Assembly (NCBI GenBank): GCA_025055115.1
Contig: JANWYJ010000071.1
Span: 46,359 to 110,358, forward strand
Direction: 5' to 3'
Origin: Gemmata sp.
GTDB taxonomy: Bacteria > Planctomycetota > Planctomycetia > Gemmatales > Gemmataceae
DNA: 64,000 nucleotides
Part shown: one piece after another, positions 9,217 through 16,849 of the stretch
Layout: each line of letters begins with the position of its first letter
How positions within the stretch are numbered: position 1 is the first letter of the stretch
Notes under the pieces: generated by a model
What the model was told of the DNA's origin: nothing
The model's input: only the letters and a program-made list of their open reading frames with translations
Databases searched by the model: none
Made by a program: the position numbers and the translations under genes

Positions 9217-9846
9217 ATGCCGGCACCCGTTGCGATTGCCACTCATCCGCTCATTCAGCATCAGTTGGCCCGATTGCGGGCGGCCGAGACCCGCCCACCG
9301 GAGTTTCGCGCACTGGTCGCGGCGATTGCTCGCGGCTTATTTTTTGAGGCGACGCGCGAATTACGGCTCGAACCGCTTTCGGTTCGAACCCCGTTGGCGG
9401 AAACAACCGGACAGCGCATCGCGGAACGATTGGGGCTGGTCCCGGTGCTTCGGGCCGGTTTAGGGATGGCCGAAGCCATGCTCGAAATGATGCCCGAGGC
9501 CGTGGTCTGGCATCTGGGACTTTACCGCGACCACACCACCCTCAAACCGGTGACCTACTATAACAAACTGCCGCCGCAACCACCGATGGACGTCGCACTC
9601 GTTTTAGACCCGATGCTGGCCACCGGTGGTAGCGCGGTGGCCGCGATTGACATTCTCAAGAAGGCCGGCACACCGCGGATCATCTTTGTGGGTTTGATCG
9701 CGGCTCCGGAGGGCGTGGCCGCCCTGCAAGCCGCTCACCCGGAGGTGCCTATCGTGCTGGCCGCGCTCGATAGCCATCTCAATGACCGCGGCTATATCGT
9801 TCCGGGTTTGGGCGATGCCGGTGATCGGCAATTCGGTACAGCCTGA
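9217..9846 (+). CDS. upp: Uracil phosphoribosyltransferase
   Basis: The 209-residue enzyme makes UMP from uracil and PRPP. The PRPP-binding loop is ALVLDPMLATGGSAVAAID, and the uracil-binding C-terminal part is IVPGLGDAGDRQFGT. VPVLRAGLGMAEAMLEMMPE is the family's allosteric/phosphate region. ATG 9217 is preceded by GGGAGGA at good spacing; the longer GTG start at 9196 lacks one. It lies 49 bp after cdd in the same operon. The stop codon is followed within 10 bp by an 18-bp tandem repeat. Confidence 0.95.
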   Translation: MPAPVAIATHPLIQHQLARLRAAETRPPEFRALVAAIARGLFFEATRELRLEPLSVRTPLAETTGQRIAERLGLVPVLRAGLGMAEAMLEMMPEAVVWHLGLYRDHTTLKPVTYYNKLPPQPPMDVALVLDPMLATGGSAVAAIDILKKAGTPRIIFVGLIAAPEGVAALQAAHPEVPIVLAALDSHLNDRGYIVPGLGDAGDRQFGTA

Positions 9847-9854
9847 ACCGCCGG

Positions 9855-9890
9855 TTGGCCCCGCCGCAATTATTGGCCCCACCGCAATTA
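9855..9890. repeat. 18-bp tandem repeat, two copies, after upp
   Basis: TTGGCCCCGCCGCAATTA (9855-9872) is followed directly by a copy with one G-to-A change (9873-9890). The end of the second unit is also the start of the 36-bp repeat pair that follows. Confidence 0.85.
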
Positions 9891-9989
9891 CTTGAACGAT
9901 TTGATCCACTGCTCGAATAACAGTTCTCCAGGAACGCTGCATCCAGTACGAGGCCACAACTACTTGAACGATTTGATCCACTGCTCGAA
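9882..9989. repeat. CRISPR-like pair 1: 36-bp repeat, 36-bp spacer, 36-bp repeat
   Basis: Copies at 9882-9917 and 9954-9989 differ at 2 of 36 positions; the core TTGAACGATTTGATCCACTG and flanks are identical over 29 bp. The offset is 72. The right copy encodes the last residues and stop codon (FEQWIKSFK, TAG) of the leftward gene ending at 9960. The left copy repeats the same codons with TAA instead of TAG. The spacer 9918-9953 has no relative in the window. Confidence 0.9.
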
Positions 9990-10553
9990 CTGGGCAGCGT
10001 GTGCCCCGACCGTGATCGCTGGCCCACTGAGGCGGAAGTGGTGGGCTTCGATGATTTCCCCCTGGGCGTCTTTCTCATCCACGACGACCCAAATGACGCG
10101 CCAATCGTCGAGAATCATCAGTTTCGATTTCGGGTCGAACGGTCGTTCCTTGTAACGCCAGGTGCCGGTGATGTCGAGAACGTGGGCTTGGGCGTTGGGG
10201 AGGGTCCATTGGGCAGTTTTGCTGATGTCGTCGACGGTTTTGCCTTCAGGGGCTTCAAAGGTGGCTTTCCAAGTAGCAAAGTTCTTTTCAGCACCGGGTC
10301 GGCTTTCGCCCGAAATCGTCAGTTCGGCATCGGGGTGGTCTTTGACTCCGGGCAGTTTGAATTGGTATTTGCGGAGGCGGTTGGCGGGTTTCTCATTTTT
10401 CCAGTCCGCGGGGGCGGTGGCCGACAATTTGGCCAATTTCACGACCACCGGTTTGTCATCGGCCGTAGCCTGGGGCCAACGGGCCGATGGAGGAGCGGCC
10501 AATACCAGCCCGCCGATCGCCGCGACTACCACACCGTAACGAAAACAGGGCAT
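9960..10553 (-). CDS. Secreted hypothetical protein, 197 aa
   Basis: An N-terminal signal peptide (MPCFRYGVVVAAIGGLVLAA) precedes a soluble domain rich in Lys and Trp. It includes APADWKNEKPANRLRKYQF, a mid-region TAQWTLPNAQAHVLDITGTW and the tail AAQFEQWIKSFK. The pattern resembles periplasmic beta-sandwich proteins common in planctomycetes, but I cannot name a characterised family. GGGAG lies about 8 nt before the ATG. Its 3' end, including the stop codon, is duplicated 72 bp downstream. Confidence 0.75.
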   Translation of the reverse strand: MPCFRYGVVVAAIGGLVLAAPPSARWPQATADDKPVVVKLAKLSATAPADWKNEKPANRLRKYQFKLPGVKDHPDAELTISGESRPGAEKNFATWKATFEAPEGKTVDDISKTAQWTLPNAQAHVLDITGTWRYKERPFDPKSKLMILDDWRVIWVVVDEKDAQGEIIEAHHFRLSGPAITVGAHAAQFEQWIKSFK

Positions 10554-10584
10554 TGTGCGACTCCCGACCAGGGACCACTTTCAG

Positions 10585-10639
10585 TTTCTTTCACCGTTCA
10601 TCCTGACCGACACTTTCTTTCACCGTTCATCCTGACCGA
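10585..10639. repeat. 26-bp direct repeat with 29-bp period
   Basis: A 26-bp sequence beginning TTTCTTTCACCGTTCATCCT is present at 10585-10610 and 10614-10639 with no mismatch and 3 bp between copies. It lies between the start of the secreted protein gene (10553) and the stop of the DedA gene. Confidence 0.9.
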
Positions 10640-10721
10640 AATTCTGGTTCCCCAAGGATTTACGTCTGACGCGATCAGGTCAGGGGGGAATGGCCGCCCG
10701 CGGGCCTGACCGCGGTCGGCT

Positions 10722-11579
10722 TCAGGGTGCGGCGCTGGCTGGGGTGGAGGGGGCCACTGCGGCCTCGACCGGCACCGCCGCGGCTTCGACCGGCCGTCCA
10801 GGCGTATTGGGAACATTCGCTGTCGCGGAGGGCAAGGCAGGGCTTACCCTTACCCCGCGGGCCAGCCGCCGCTTTTGCTGCCAGTGCCGCCCGCCTTTCC
10901 AGATCATTGGCAGAATCGACAGGATCACCACCACCACCACGACTTTGTCGATATGCTTGGCCCAGGTGAAATCGGGCTGCCCCAGCAGGGACCGCATCGG
11001 GGGATCGGCGATGGGAATCAGGTAGTAGCCGAAGAGCACCATACTGACGATCCAGCCGATACCCCCGAAGACGTTGTAAAAGAGGAACGTCCGGTAATCC
11101 ATCTTGGCGGCTCCGGCCACCACGGGAACGAAGGTTCGCACAATTGGCACAAAGCGGGCGATGATGATCGTTTTGCCGCCGTGCCGTTCGTAGAAGGCTT
11201 TGGCTTTCTGGAGGTAGGCTTGCTTGAAAAAGCGGCTATCGGGGCGTTTGAAGATCGCCGGCCCGGTTTTATGGCCGATCCAATAGCCGACCGTATCGCC
11301 GATGATCGCTGCGGCCGACAGGGCGATCATGAATGGCCACAGGTTCCAATCGCTCAGTTGGGCCACAATCCCCAAAACCACCAATAAGGAATCGCCGGGC
11401 AGCAGAAAACCAACCAGCAGGCCGGTTTCGGTGAAGACAATGGCCGTGACCGCGACCAGGGCCGCCCAGTACACCCCGGGTTGGTTGAGGGCTTTCTGGA
11501 ACAGTTCAGGATGGCTGAGGTTGCGCGGATCGACCAACGTGGCGATGATCGTTCCGACCTGTGAGAAAAACTCTTCCAT
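10722..11579 (-). CDS. DedA/VTT-family membrane protein
   Basis: The 285-residue integral membrane protein belongs to the DedA (VTT, SNARE-associated) family of lipid-flippase-like transporters. Visible are hydrophobic segments around residues 28-65 and 70-95, the acidic FTETGLLVGFLLPGDSLL, and the signature ARFVPIVRTFVPVVAGAAKM with its conserved Arg and Pro. A basic and then Ala/Pro/Val-rich C-terminal tail of about 55 residues follows. ATG 11579 (MEEFFSQVGTIIATL) is chosen because earlier in-frame residues are low-complexity leader sequence. Known DedA proteins support membrane-potential or undecaprenyl/phospholipid recycling; the substrate here is unknown. Confidence 0.9.
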   Translation of the reverse strand: MEEFFSQVGTIIATLVDPRNLSHPELFQKALNQPGVYWAALVAVTAIVFTETGLLVGFLLPGDSLLVVLGIVAQLSDWNLWPFMIALSAAAIIGDTVGYWIGHKTGPAIFKRPDSRFFKQAYLQKAKAFYERHGGKTIIIARFVPIVRTFVPVVAGAAKMDYRTFLFYNVFGGIGWIVSMVLFGYYLIPIADPPMRSLLGQPDFTWAKHIDKVVVVVVILSILPMIWKGGRHWQQKRRLARGVRVSPALPSATANVPNTPGRPVEAAAVPVEAAVAPSTPASAAP

Positions 11580-11629
11580 GGTGCGCGGTGTCCCCGAGTG
11601 TGTCGTGACGAGGGTTCCGAGTGATGGCC

Positions 11630-11651
11630 GTTGGGGGGCCGTTGGGGGGCC
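11630..11651. repeat. 11-bp tandem repeat, two copies
   Basis: GTTGGGGGGCC occurs at 11630-11640 and 11641-11651, followed by a degenerate third unit. It lies in the 271-bp gap upstream of dedA. In the same gap, 11601-11623 and 11688-11712 share about 17 positions with one small gap. Confidence 0.6.
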
Positions 11652-11850
11652 GTTGTGGCCTCTGGGGGTGATGGTGCCCCCCTGGTCTGTCGTCCCGCGG
11701 CCCTTCCGGGTGTTGTGGACACGGGGCATTGCCGCGCTGGCCAGATCACCCGGTTCGCTTCAACCTACTGCGCGGTTGGGGGAGGAGGGAAGGCCAATTG
11801 CCCACCGGCGATTTTCCCCCCCAAGGCCCCGATGATGGGCCGCTGCGGCG

Positions 11851-12378
11851 CTATTTCGCTTTGCGGCGCAGCAGGATGAGAACGACATGCCCTTCACCCT
11901 TGCCTTTGAAATCTTGGGGGCGTTCGCCGCCCTCACGGGCAAAAGCGATGGTCAGCTCGGTGCCGTCGTCGGTTTCTTTCACCTGATAAATGCCGAGAAT
12001 TTTGGTTTCTTTGGCCCCCGCGTCTTTGGGGCGGATGTCGATATGGCTGGGTTTCTTGGATGGATCGAGGACGAAGAGGGCGTCTTCGGAGCCAGTGCGG
12101 TTCTTGATGCGGACGCGCATTTCTCCGTCTTTGATGACGAACGATTCGACCTCGTCGCGTTTTTTATCCGGTTGGCCGTTGATCAGGATTTGAACCACTT
12201 CGTACTGGCCTTCGAGTTGCTTGGCGGCGTCGTGGGGATCAGGGGCTGCCGGAGCCATTCCGGCCATCCCAGCGACCAGGATGGCTCCGGCGATGCCGCG
12301 CAACCAGGGAACTCCGGAGAGGGTGAGGCATGGATGCTCAGCCCCGATGGGCACAAGCGGCTTTCGGCGGCAAAACAT
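11851..12378 (-). CDS. TIGR03067-family secreted protein (paralogue 1 of 3)
   Basis: The 175-residue protein has a hydrophobic export segment (GIAGAILVAGMAGMAPA, residues about 28-45) after a basic N-terminus. A TIGR03067 domain follows: KQLEGQYEVVQILINGQ at the start, a central VLDPSKKPSHIDI, then TKILGIYQV and LTIAFAREGGERPQDF. This beta-rich domain is expanded in planctomycetes and acidobacteria and has no known function. AGGAG precedes the ATG. It is the last of three consecutive paralogues on this strand. The proteins share order and motifs but are well diverged, so the duplication is old. Confidence 0.88.
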   Translation of the reverse strand: MFCRRKPLVPIGAEHPCLTLSGVPWLRGIAGAILVAGMAGMAPAAPDPHDAAKQLEGQYEVVQILINGQPDKKRDEVESFVIKDGEMRVRIKNRTGSEDALFVLDPSKKPSHIDIRPKDAGAKETKILGIYQVKETDDGTELTIAFAREGGERPQDFKGKGEGHVVLILLRRKAK

Positions 12379-12503
12379 GGGAACTCCTGATAGGGTTTGG
12401 GCGGGGGCGCATGCGGGTGCTGCTGGCCGTGGGCACTTCAGGTGGCCCCCGCGGTCGTCATAACGGGGTTAGACCGCGGGCGGCCTCTGGCGGGTGGCGG
12501 CGA

Positions 12504-12983
12504 TCACTTCTCCGCTTTCTTCAGTTGTAGTACCGTCACTTCGTTATCCGATTTGAATTCTTTGGGCCGTTCACCTTTTTCACTGAATGCTAACGTCAAG
12601 ATGCCCCCTTCGATCTTGTAGATACCGGGGAAGGTTTTGCCTTTCTCGGGGCCGTCTTGCGGGGTTACATCAATAGTGGACAGTTTGTCATCGGGAGTCA
12701 CTTTGATCTTGGCCACTTTTTTATCGTCGGGGCTGAACGACAGGGTGAATTCGTCGCCGTGAATCACGATGGTGACCGTTTCGAGGAGGGCTTTTTCGGC
12801 CACTTTGCCATCGCGTTCGGCGTGGATGAGTTTGTAGGTACCTTCGAGTTCCTTGAGGCCTTTGGCCGTTTTGTCGGCTTTGTCGATCTTGTCGGTTTGA
12901 TTGGCTTTCTCGTCGGCCCCACCGGAGACCGTCAGGGCCGCGACGACCAGCAGCAGAAAACCACGCACAGCCATGCGGATCAT
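12504..12983 (-). CDS. TIGR03067-family secreted protein (paralogue 2 of 3)
   Basis: The 159-residue protein has a signal peptide (MIRMAVRGFLLLVVAALTVSG) and a charged linker rich in Lys and Asp. The TIGR03067 domain begins KELEGTYKLIHAERDGK and ends LTLAFSEKGERPKEF with a short Lys-rich tail. GGGAGAA precedes the ATG at 12983. The central I-D-V-T-P stretch occupies the place of the I-D-I-R-P motif in paralogue 1. Function is unknown; exported as inferred from the signal peptide. Confidence 0.88.
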   Translation of the reverse strand: MIRMAVRGFLLLVVAALTVSGGADEKANQTDKIDKADKTAKGLKELEGTYKLIHAERDGKVAEKALLETVTIVIHGDEFTLSFSPDDKKVAKIKVTPDDKLSTIDVTPQDGPEKGKTFPGIYKIEGGILTLAFSEKGERPKEFKSDNEVTVLQLKKAEK

Positions 12984-13057
12984 CGTTCATTCTCCCAGCA
13001 CGCAGAGGATGATAACGGTGCGTCGAGGTTGGTGGCCCGAAGCGAACGCATCCCAAG

Positions 13058-13519
13058 TTATTTCACTTGTTTTTTCAAGCGGATGATGAGGACGTTGTCA
13101 CTGGCTTCAAATTTCGTAGGCCGGTCCTTCTCGGCCCCCATGTCCGTCGCACAGATGGTGAGAATGCCGTCTTTGAACTCGTAGATGCCGTAGTTGGTTT
13201 CGGTCCGGCCATTTTTGGTGGAAGTAATGGTAATATGCCGTGGGTTTTTGCTGGGATCGATCGTGAACTTGGCCGGGTCGTCTTTGCCTTTGGTCACGGC
13301 GATGATTTCGCGGCCTTGAATTTTGATCGTGCGTTCGCTGGCATCGACATCTTTGAGCATCTCTTCGGTAATCTTCAGCCCTTTGCCTTCTAACCCGATC
13401 AGCACATAGGTGCCGGCCAATTCGTGCAGGGCTTTCTCGTCGGCTTTTTCATCGGCATATGCCGCCGCCGCGACACCGCCCAGACCGGCCACGAGGGCAA
13501 GGAAGTAGAAACAGCGCAT
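13058..13519 (-). CDS. TIGR03067-family secreted protein (paralogue 3 of 3)
   Basis: The 153-residue protein starts at the ATG at 13519, which has GGAG 9 nt upstream and opens a clear signal peptide (MRCFYFLALVAGLGGVAAAAYA). The domain follows the paralogue pattern: HELAGTYVLIGLEGKG, FTIDPSKNPRHITI, TNYGIYEFKDGILTI and DRPTKFEAS. The Cys in LTICATD sits where the others have an Ala or Phe. It lies 78 bp downstream of the epimerase gene and may share its transcript. Confidence 0.88.
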   Translation of the reverse strand: MRCFYFLALVAGLGGVAAAAYADEKADEKALHELAGTYVLIGLEGKGLKITEEMLKDVDASERTIKIQGREIIAVTKGKDDPAKFTIDPSKNPRHITITSTKNGRTETNYGIYEFKDGILTICATDMGAEKDRPTKFEASDNVLIIRLKKQVK

Positions 13520-13597
13520 GGGATGTTCTCCGGGGAAAATCCGTTGGGGATCAGAATAGGGCTTCGGAGCCGTTTTGCGAGGCAGAAGTTCCACCGC

Positions 13598-14455
13598 CTA
13601 GCCCACACGACGGTGCCCGGCCAGTTGTTCCTGGATGAATTTGATGCCTTTGAGATAAACTTCTTCGGGGGAGCTAAAGAGGTCACGCCAGATTCTCGTC
13701 GCGGCGGCTAAATCCGGTAAGGCCCGACCGAAGGCTTCGATCGTCAGCCAACCGTCGTAACCCACTTCCGCCAAGGTCGTGAAGACACTATCCCAATCGA
13801 CCTGTCCGGTGCCAGGAACGCCGCGATCATTCTCGCTGATGTGGACATGTGCCAACACCGGGGCGAGCGTGCGAATCGTGGCGGCCTGGTCTTTCTCCTC
13901 AATATGAGCGTGGAAGGTGTCGTACATGGCCCGGAAGTTCGGATGATCGACCATCTTCACCAGCTCCACGGCTTGCGCAGCCGTCGTGATCAGATAACAC
14001 TCGAAGCGGTTGAGGTATTCAATAGCCAAGGTCAGATTCGCCTGCTGGGCGAACTCCGCAGCTTGCCGCAACACGTCGGCGGCGCGTTTCTTTTCATCGG
14101 CAGTCGGGGCAGCGCCGGAGAATGCGCCAATCGCCGAGTGGTACGGACCACAGAGGGTTTCCGACCCTAGCGTGTGGTTGATTTCCACCACGGTTTTCAA
14201 CCAATCGACAGCTTTTTGCCGCGTAGCGGCCTCAGGACTGATCGCGTTGGTATCCGGGGTGAGAATTGTGACGGTTGTACAGCGGAGGCCGTGATTGTCC
14301 AGCTCAGCGCGAATGGGCTTGTAGTCGTGCGGTTGGCCACCAAAGATCGGCAGCTCCACCCCATCGAATCCCGCAGCTTTGAGTTTGCCAAACAGGGGGA
14401 AGTGTTCCGCCGTGACACCGCCGGTCCATAGCAACAAATTCATGCCCAGTTTCAT
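13598..14455 (-). CDS. Sugar phosphate isomerase/epimerase, ketose 3-epimerase type
   Basis: The 285-residue TIM barrel has the four metal ligands of the tagatose/psicose 3-epimerase group: Glu in LAIEYLNRFECY, Asp and His in AMYDTFHAHIEE, His in LAHVHISENDRG and Glu in WLTIEAFGR. The segment NRFE after the first Glu is typical of D-psicose/tagatose 3-epimerases. The reaction is likely C3 epimerisation of a ketose or keto-acid sugar. ATG 14455 (MKLGMNLLLWTGGVTAEHFP) has GGAGA 6 nt upstream; longer in-frame starts read into intergenic DNA. Substrate unknown. Confidence 0.88.
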   Translation of the reverse strand: MKLGMNLLLWTGGVTAEHFPLFGKLKAAGFDGVELPIFGGQPHDYKPIRAELDNHGLRCTTVTILTPDTNAISPEAATRQKAVDWLKTVVEINHTLGSETLCGPYHSAIGAFSGAAPTADEKKRAADVLRQAAEFAQQANLTLAIEYLNRFECYLITTAAQAVELVKMVDHPNFRAMYDTFHAHIEEKDQAATIRTLAPVLAHVHISENDRGVPGTGQVDWDSVFTTLAEVGYDGWLTIEAFGRALPDLAAATRIWRDLFSSPEEVYLKGIKFIQEQLAGHRRVG

Positions 14456-14685
14456 GAGAAGTCTCCGGAAGGCAACGAGCGAAGCGGCGTGGGCCATTCT
14501 CGTCGCATCGTACCGTGGGGGGAAGTCGGCGGCAAGAATGGGCTGTGGCCGTAACATCATGCCCGTTTTGTAGTAGTAACCGCCACCCGGAAATGGTAGG
14601 CTCAAAGGCTAACGCGATTCCGGAGACGATTCCGCCGGCCATCATTTGATCCATGATTCTCCATGATTCCTGGTGACCAATGGTG

Positions 14686-14691
14686 TATAAT
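14686..14691 (+). promoter_or_regulatory. Possible -10 element (TATAAT)
   Basis: A perfect TATAAT sits in the only AT-rich part of the epimerase-DUF1501 gap. No good -35 hexamer is found 16-18 bp upstream, and the DUF1501 start is 279 bp away. The reverse strand also offers TATAC-type sequences toward the epimerase, so the direction is uncertain. Confidence 0.25.
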
Positions 14692-14773
14692 TTTGTATAG
14701 TTAACATGGGCGACGTTGTGACCCGAATCGGGGTCAGCGGGTCACCACGCGCACGCAAGGGCCAACGAAACGA

Positions 14774-14799
14774 GAAGATATAGCCCGAAGATATAGCCC
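14774..14799. repeat. 13-bp perfect tandem repeat
   Basis: GAAGATATAGCCC is present twice head to tail at 14774-14786 and 14787-14799. Confidence 0.85.
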
Positions 14800-14849
14800 G
14801 TGGCCGCGGAACATTCTCGCGTGGACAGATGTTCCACCAGGAACACACA

Positions 14850-14961
14850 GTGCCAAGCGCTGACAGCAGCGGGGTCGAGGAGAGGGATAGCGGGCACGGC
14901 CGACACCATGGGGAATGCCTTTGTGTGTCAAGCGCTGACAGCAACGGGGTCGAGGGGGAGG
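14850..14961. repeat. CRISPR-like pair 2: 37-bp repeat, 38-bp spacer
   Basis: Copies at 14850-14886 and 14925-14961 match at 32 of 37 positions; the core CAAGCGCTGACAGC plus CGGGGTCGAGG is nearly identical over 27 bp. The offset is 75. The second copy ends 8 bp before the DUF1501 start and supplies part of its purine-rich ribosome-binding region. The spacer is 14887-14924. Confidence 0.8.
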
Positions 14962-14969
14962 GGGCCAAC

Positions 14970-16358
14970 ATGTCTGTGAATCGTATGGGCTGTGGCGAAT
15001 TTCGTTCCCACCTGCGCCGTCTCGATCGCCGGGGCTTCGTCACGGCTGGTGCGCTGGGCCTGTTATCGCTGGGCGGCTTATTGCGAGCCGAGGCCGCGAA
15101 GACCCGGGTCGGGGCTACCGCGCCATCCGCCCCCCGTTCGCGGGTCCACAGTGTCATCCTGTTGTGGATGCGCGGCGGGCCGAGCCATCACGACACGTGG
15201 GACCCGAAACCCAATGCGCCGGCGGAAATTCGCGGCGAATTCGGCGTCATCCATACCAAAGTGCCGGGTATTCAGTTGTCCGATCTGCTGCCGCTGTCGG
15301 CACGGATGATGGACAAGTGGTCGATTGTGCGCAGTTTGCATCACCACGATGCCGGGCATAGTGCCGCGGATCAGATCTGTTTCACTGGCTACAATCCGGG
15401 TCCCAACCCGGACGAAAACATCTATCCGTCGATCGGTTCGATTGTCTCCAAACACTGGGGGTCTCAGTCGCTGACCGTTCCGCCGTATGTGATGATTCCG
15501 CGGATGGTGCCTGGCACGGGCAGCGCCTATTTGGGCGTGGCACATCAGCCGTTTGAAACTCAGGCCGACCCGGCCGTGCCCGGCCCGTTCCGACTGCCGA
15601 ATTTCCAACTGGCCCGCGGCGTCACCCTCGACCATGTGGCCGATCGCAAAACCCTGCTGAAGCAATTCGACCGCCTACGCCGCGACATCGACACTACCGG
15701 CCAAATGGACGCCACCGACCAATTCCAACAGCGTGCCTGGGACATTCTCACCGCACCGGCCACCCGCGACGCCTTCGACCTCGACAAGGAACCGGCCAAG
15801 CTCCGCGAGCGCTACGGCCTGATGCCCGCATTCGACCCCCACGCCGCCGATCGCTGTGGCGCGCCCAACTGGGCGCAGCGGATGCTTCTGGCCCGGCGTT
15901 TGGTGGAAGCCGGTGTGCGCCTGGTGACGGTCGATCTCCGCTGGTGGGATACGCATGTGAAAGGTTTTGAGTCGTTGCGATTGGGGTTTCTCCCGCGGTG
16001 GGACCGGGCCTTCACGGCCCTGTTGGACGACCTCGATAGCCGCGGCTTGTTGGATACCACCCTCGTTCTAGCCTGGGGCGAATTTGGCCGGACCCCGAAA
16101 GTGAACAAAGACGCCGGCCGCGACCACTACCCGAATGTGTTCAGTGCCGCGATCGCCGGCGGCGCCGTCCAGGGGGGCCGCGTTGTCGGAGAATCCGACA
16201 GTCAGGGCGCCTTCCCCAAATCGAACCCCAAGACGCCACAAGACATGCTCGCGACCCTGTACCAGCATCTGGGTATCGACACGCAACAACAGTATCTCAA
16301 TAATGGCCGCCCCATCCCCGTGTTGCCCAGCGGCCAGCCGATCACCGAGTTGTATTGA
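14970..16358 (+). CDS. DUF1501 protein with a twin-arginine signal
   Basis: The 462-residue protein opens with a Tat signal (RRLDRRGFVTAGALGLLSLGG near residues 18-38) and then the DUF1501 domain. Features of that domain are ILLWMRGGPSHHDTWDPKP, SLHHHDAGHSAADQICFTGY and TLVLAWGEFGRTPKVNKDAGRDHY-like metal/sulfatase-type motifs. DUF1501 is related to the alkaline phosphatase/sulfatase fold and is strongly expanded in planctomycetes; many members sit beside DUF1553/DUF1549 cytochrome genes, which are absent here. The ATG at 14970 follows GAGGGGG. The catalytic role is not established for the family. Confidence 0.9.
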   Translation: MSVNRMGCGEFRSHLRRLDRRGFVTAGALGLLSLGGLLRAEAAKTRVGATAPSAPRSRVHSVILLWMRGGPSHHDTWDPKPNAPAEIRGEFGVIHTKVPGIQLSDLLPLSARMMDKWSIVRSLHHHDAGHSAADQICFTGYNPGPNPDENIYPSIGSIVSKHWGSQSLTVPPYVMIPRMVPGTGSAYLGVAHQPFETQADPAVPGPFRLPNFQLARGVTLDHVADRKTLLKQFDRLRRDIDTTGQMDATDQFQQRAWDILTAPATRDAFDLDKEPAKLRERYGLMPAFDPHAADRCGAPNWAQRMLLARRLVEAGVRLVTVDLRWWDTHVKGFESLRLGFLPRWDRAFTALLDDLDSRGLLDTTLVLAWGEFGRTPKVNKDAGRDHYPNVFSAAIAGGAVQGGRVVGESDSQGAFPKSNPKTPQDMLATLYQHLGIDTQQQYLNNGRPIPVLPSGQPITELY

Positions 16359-16849
16359 GCCGGTGCCGAGCGCGCGCCCACGCCCGCACAATGCGGCGAC
16401 GGAAACCTCCGTTCCGGGGCGGCGGACGTGGCGAGAGTTGCCCCCGCCGATCCGCGACCGCTGCCCCCAATGCCCCCACCCTAACGCCCGCGCGGCGCAG
16501 CGACGGAAATCTCCGCTGCTTGGGTGGGGGCAGCCTGGCCCGAGTTTCCTTGCGCGGTGTGAACTGGCACAATCGAGCTGCTGAGGCAATTTCGTCGGGG
16601 TTGAACCCAGGCCCGAGTTTCCTTGCGCGGTGTGAACTGGTATCCCCTGGGGCTGCCACAGGCCCCAGGCAAGGCCTGGCGCAGACTTTATTCTGCGAGG
16701 AACTTGTCATGTGACTGCCATAGGCCGCGGGCAAAGCCGGGTGCGTGGCATCGGCGGCGATATTCCGCAACTTTTTTTCGTTTGCGCTTCAGTATTCATA
16801 CAGTAGGTTCATTTCAAAGGCTCATTGAGGTTGCGGTGCAGAACTCCGC
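16359..16849. other. Intergenic region, 491 bp, built largely of diverged direct repeats
   Basis: Between two rightward genes lie CRISPR-like pair 3 (16534-16642), a looser pair GACGGAAAyCTCCG near 16399 and 16502, and a 30-bp pair matching at 24 positions (16653-16682 and 16715-16744, offset 62). No open frame here has gene-like properties, although several frames run through the repeats. The promoter of the FG-GAP gene should be near the AT-rich end (16770-16830). Confidence 0.6.
16534..16642. repeat. CRISPR-like pair 3: 36-bp repeat, 37-bp spacer
   Basis: Copies at 16534-16569 and 16607-16642 are identical over 31 bp (core GAGTTTCCTTGCGCGGTGTG) and match at 34 of 36 positions. The offset is 73. 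The spacer is 16570-16606. Neither copy touches a gene. Confidence 0.9.

Larger units (their letters stand above)
14456..14969. other. Divergent intergenic region, 514 bp, with several duplications
   Basis: The region separates the leftward epimerase and the rightward DUF1501 gene. It holds CCATGATTC twice near 14651-14669, a perfect TATAAT at 14686, a 13-bp tandem GAAGATATAGCCC (14774-14799), and CRISPR-like pair 2 at 14850-14961. The short hairpin GTGGA/TCCAC lies near 14821-14837. No gene is supported. Confidence 0.6.

Noticed and set aside
9604..9981. A leftward open frame rich in VDQIVQV repeats near pair 1
   Set aside because: It is produced by reading the duplicated 36-mer in another frame and overlaps upp.
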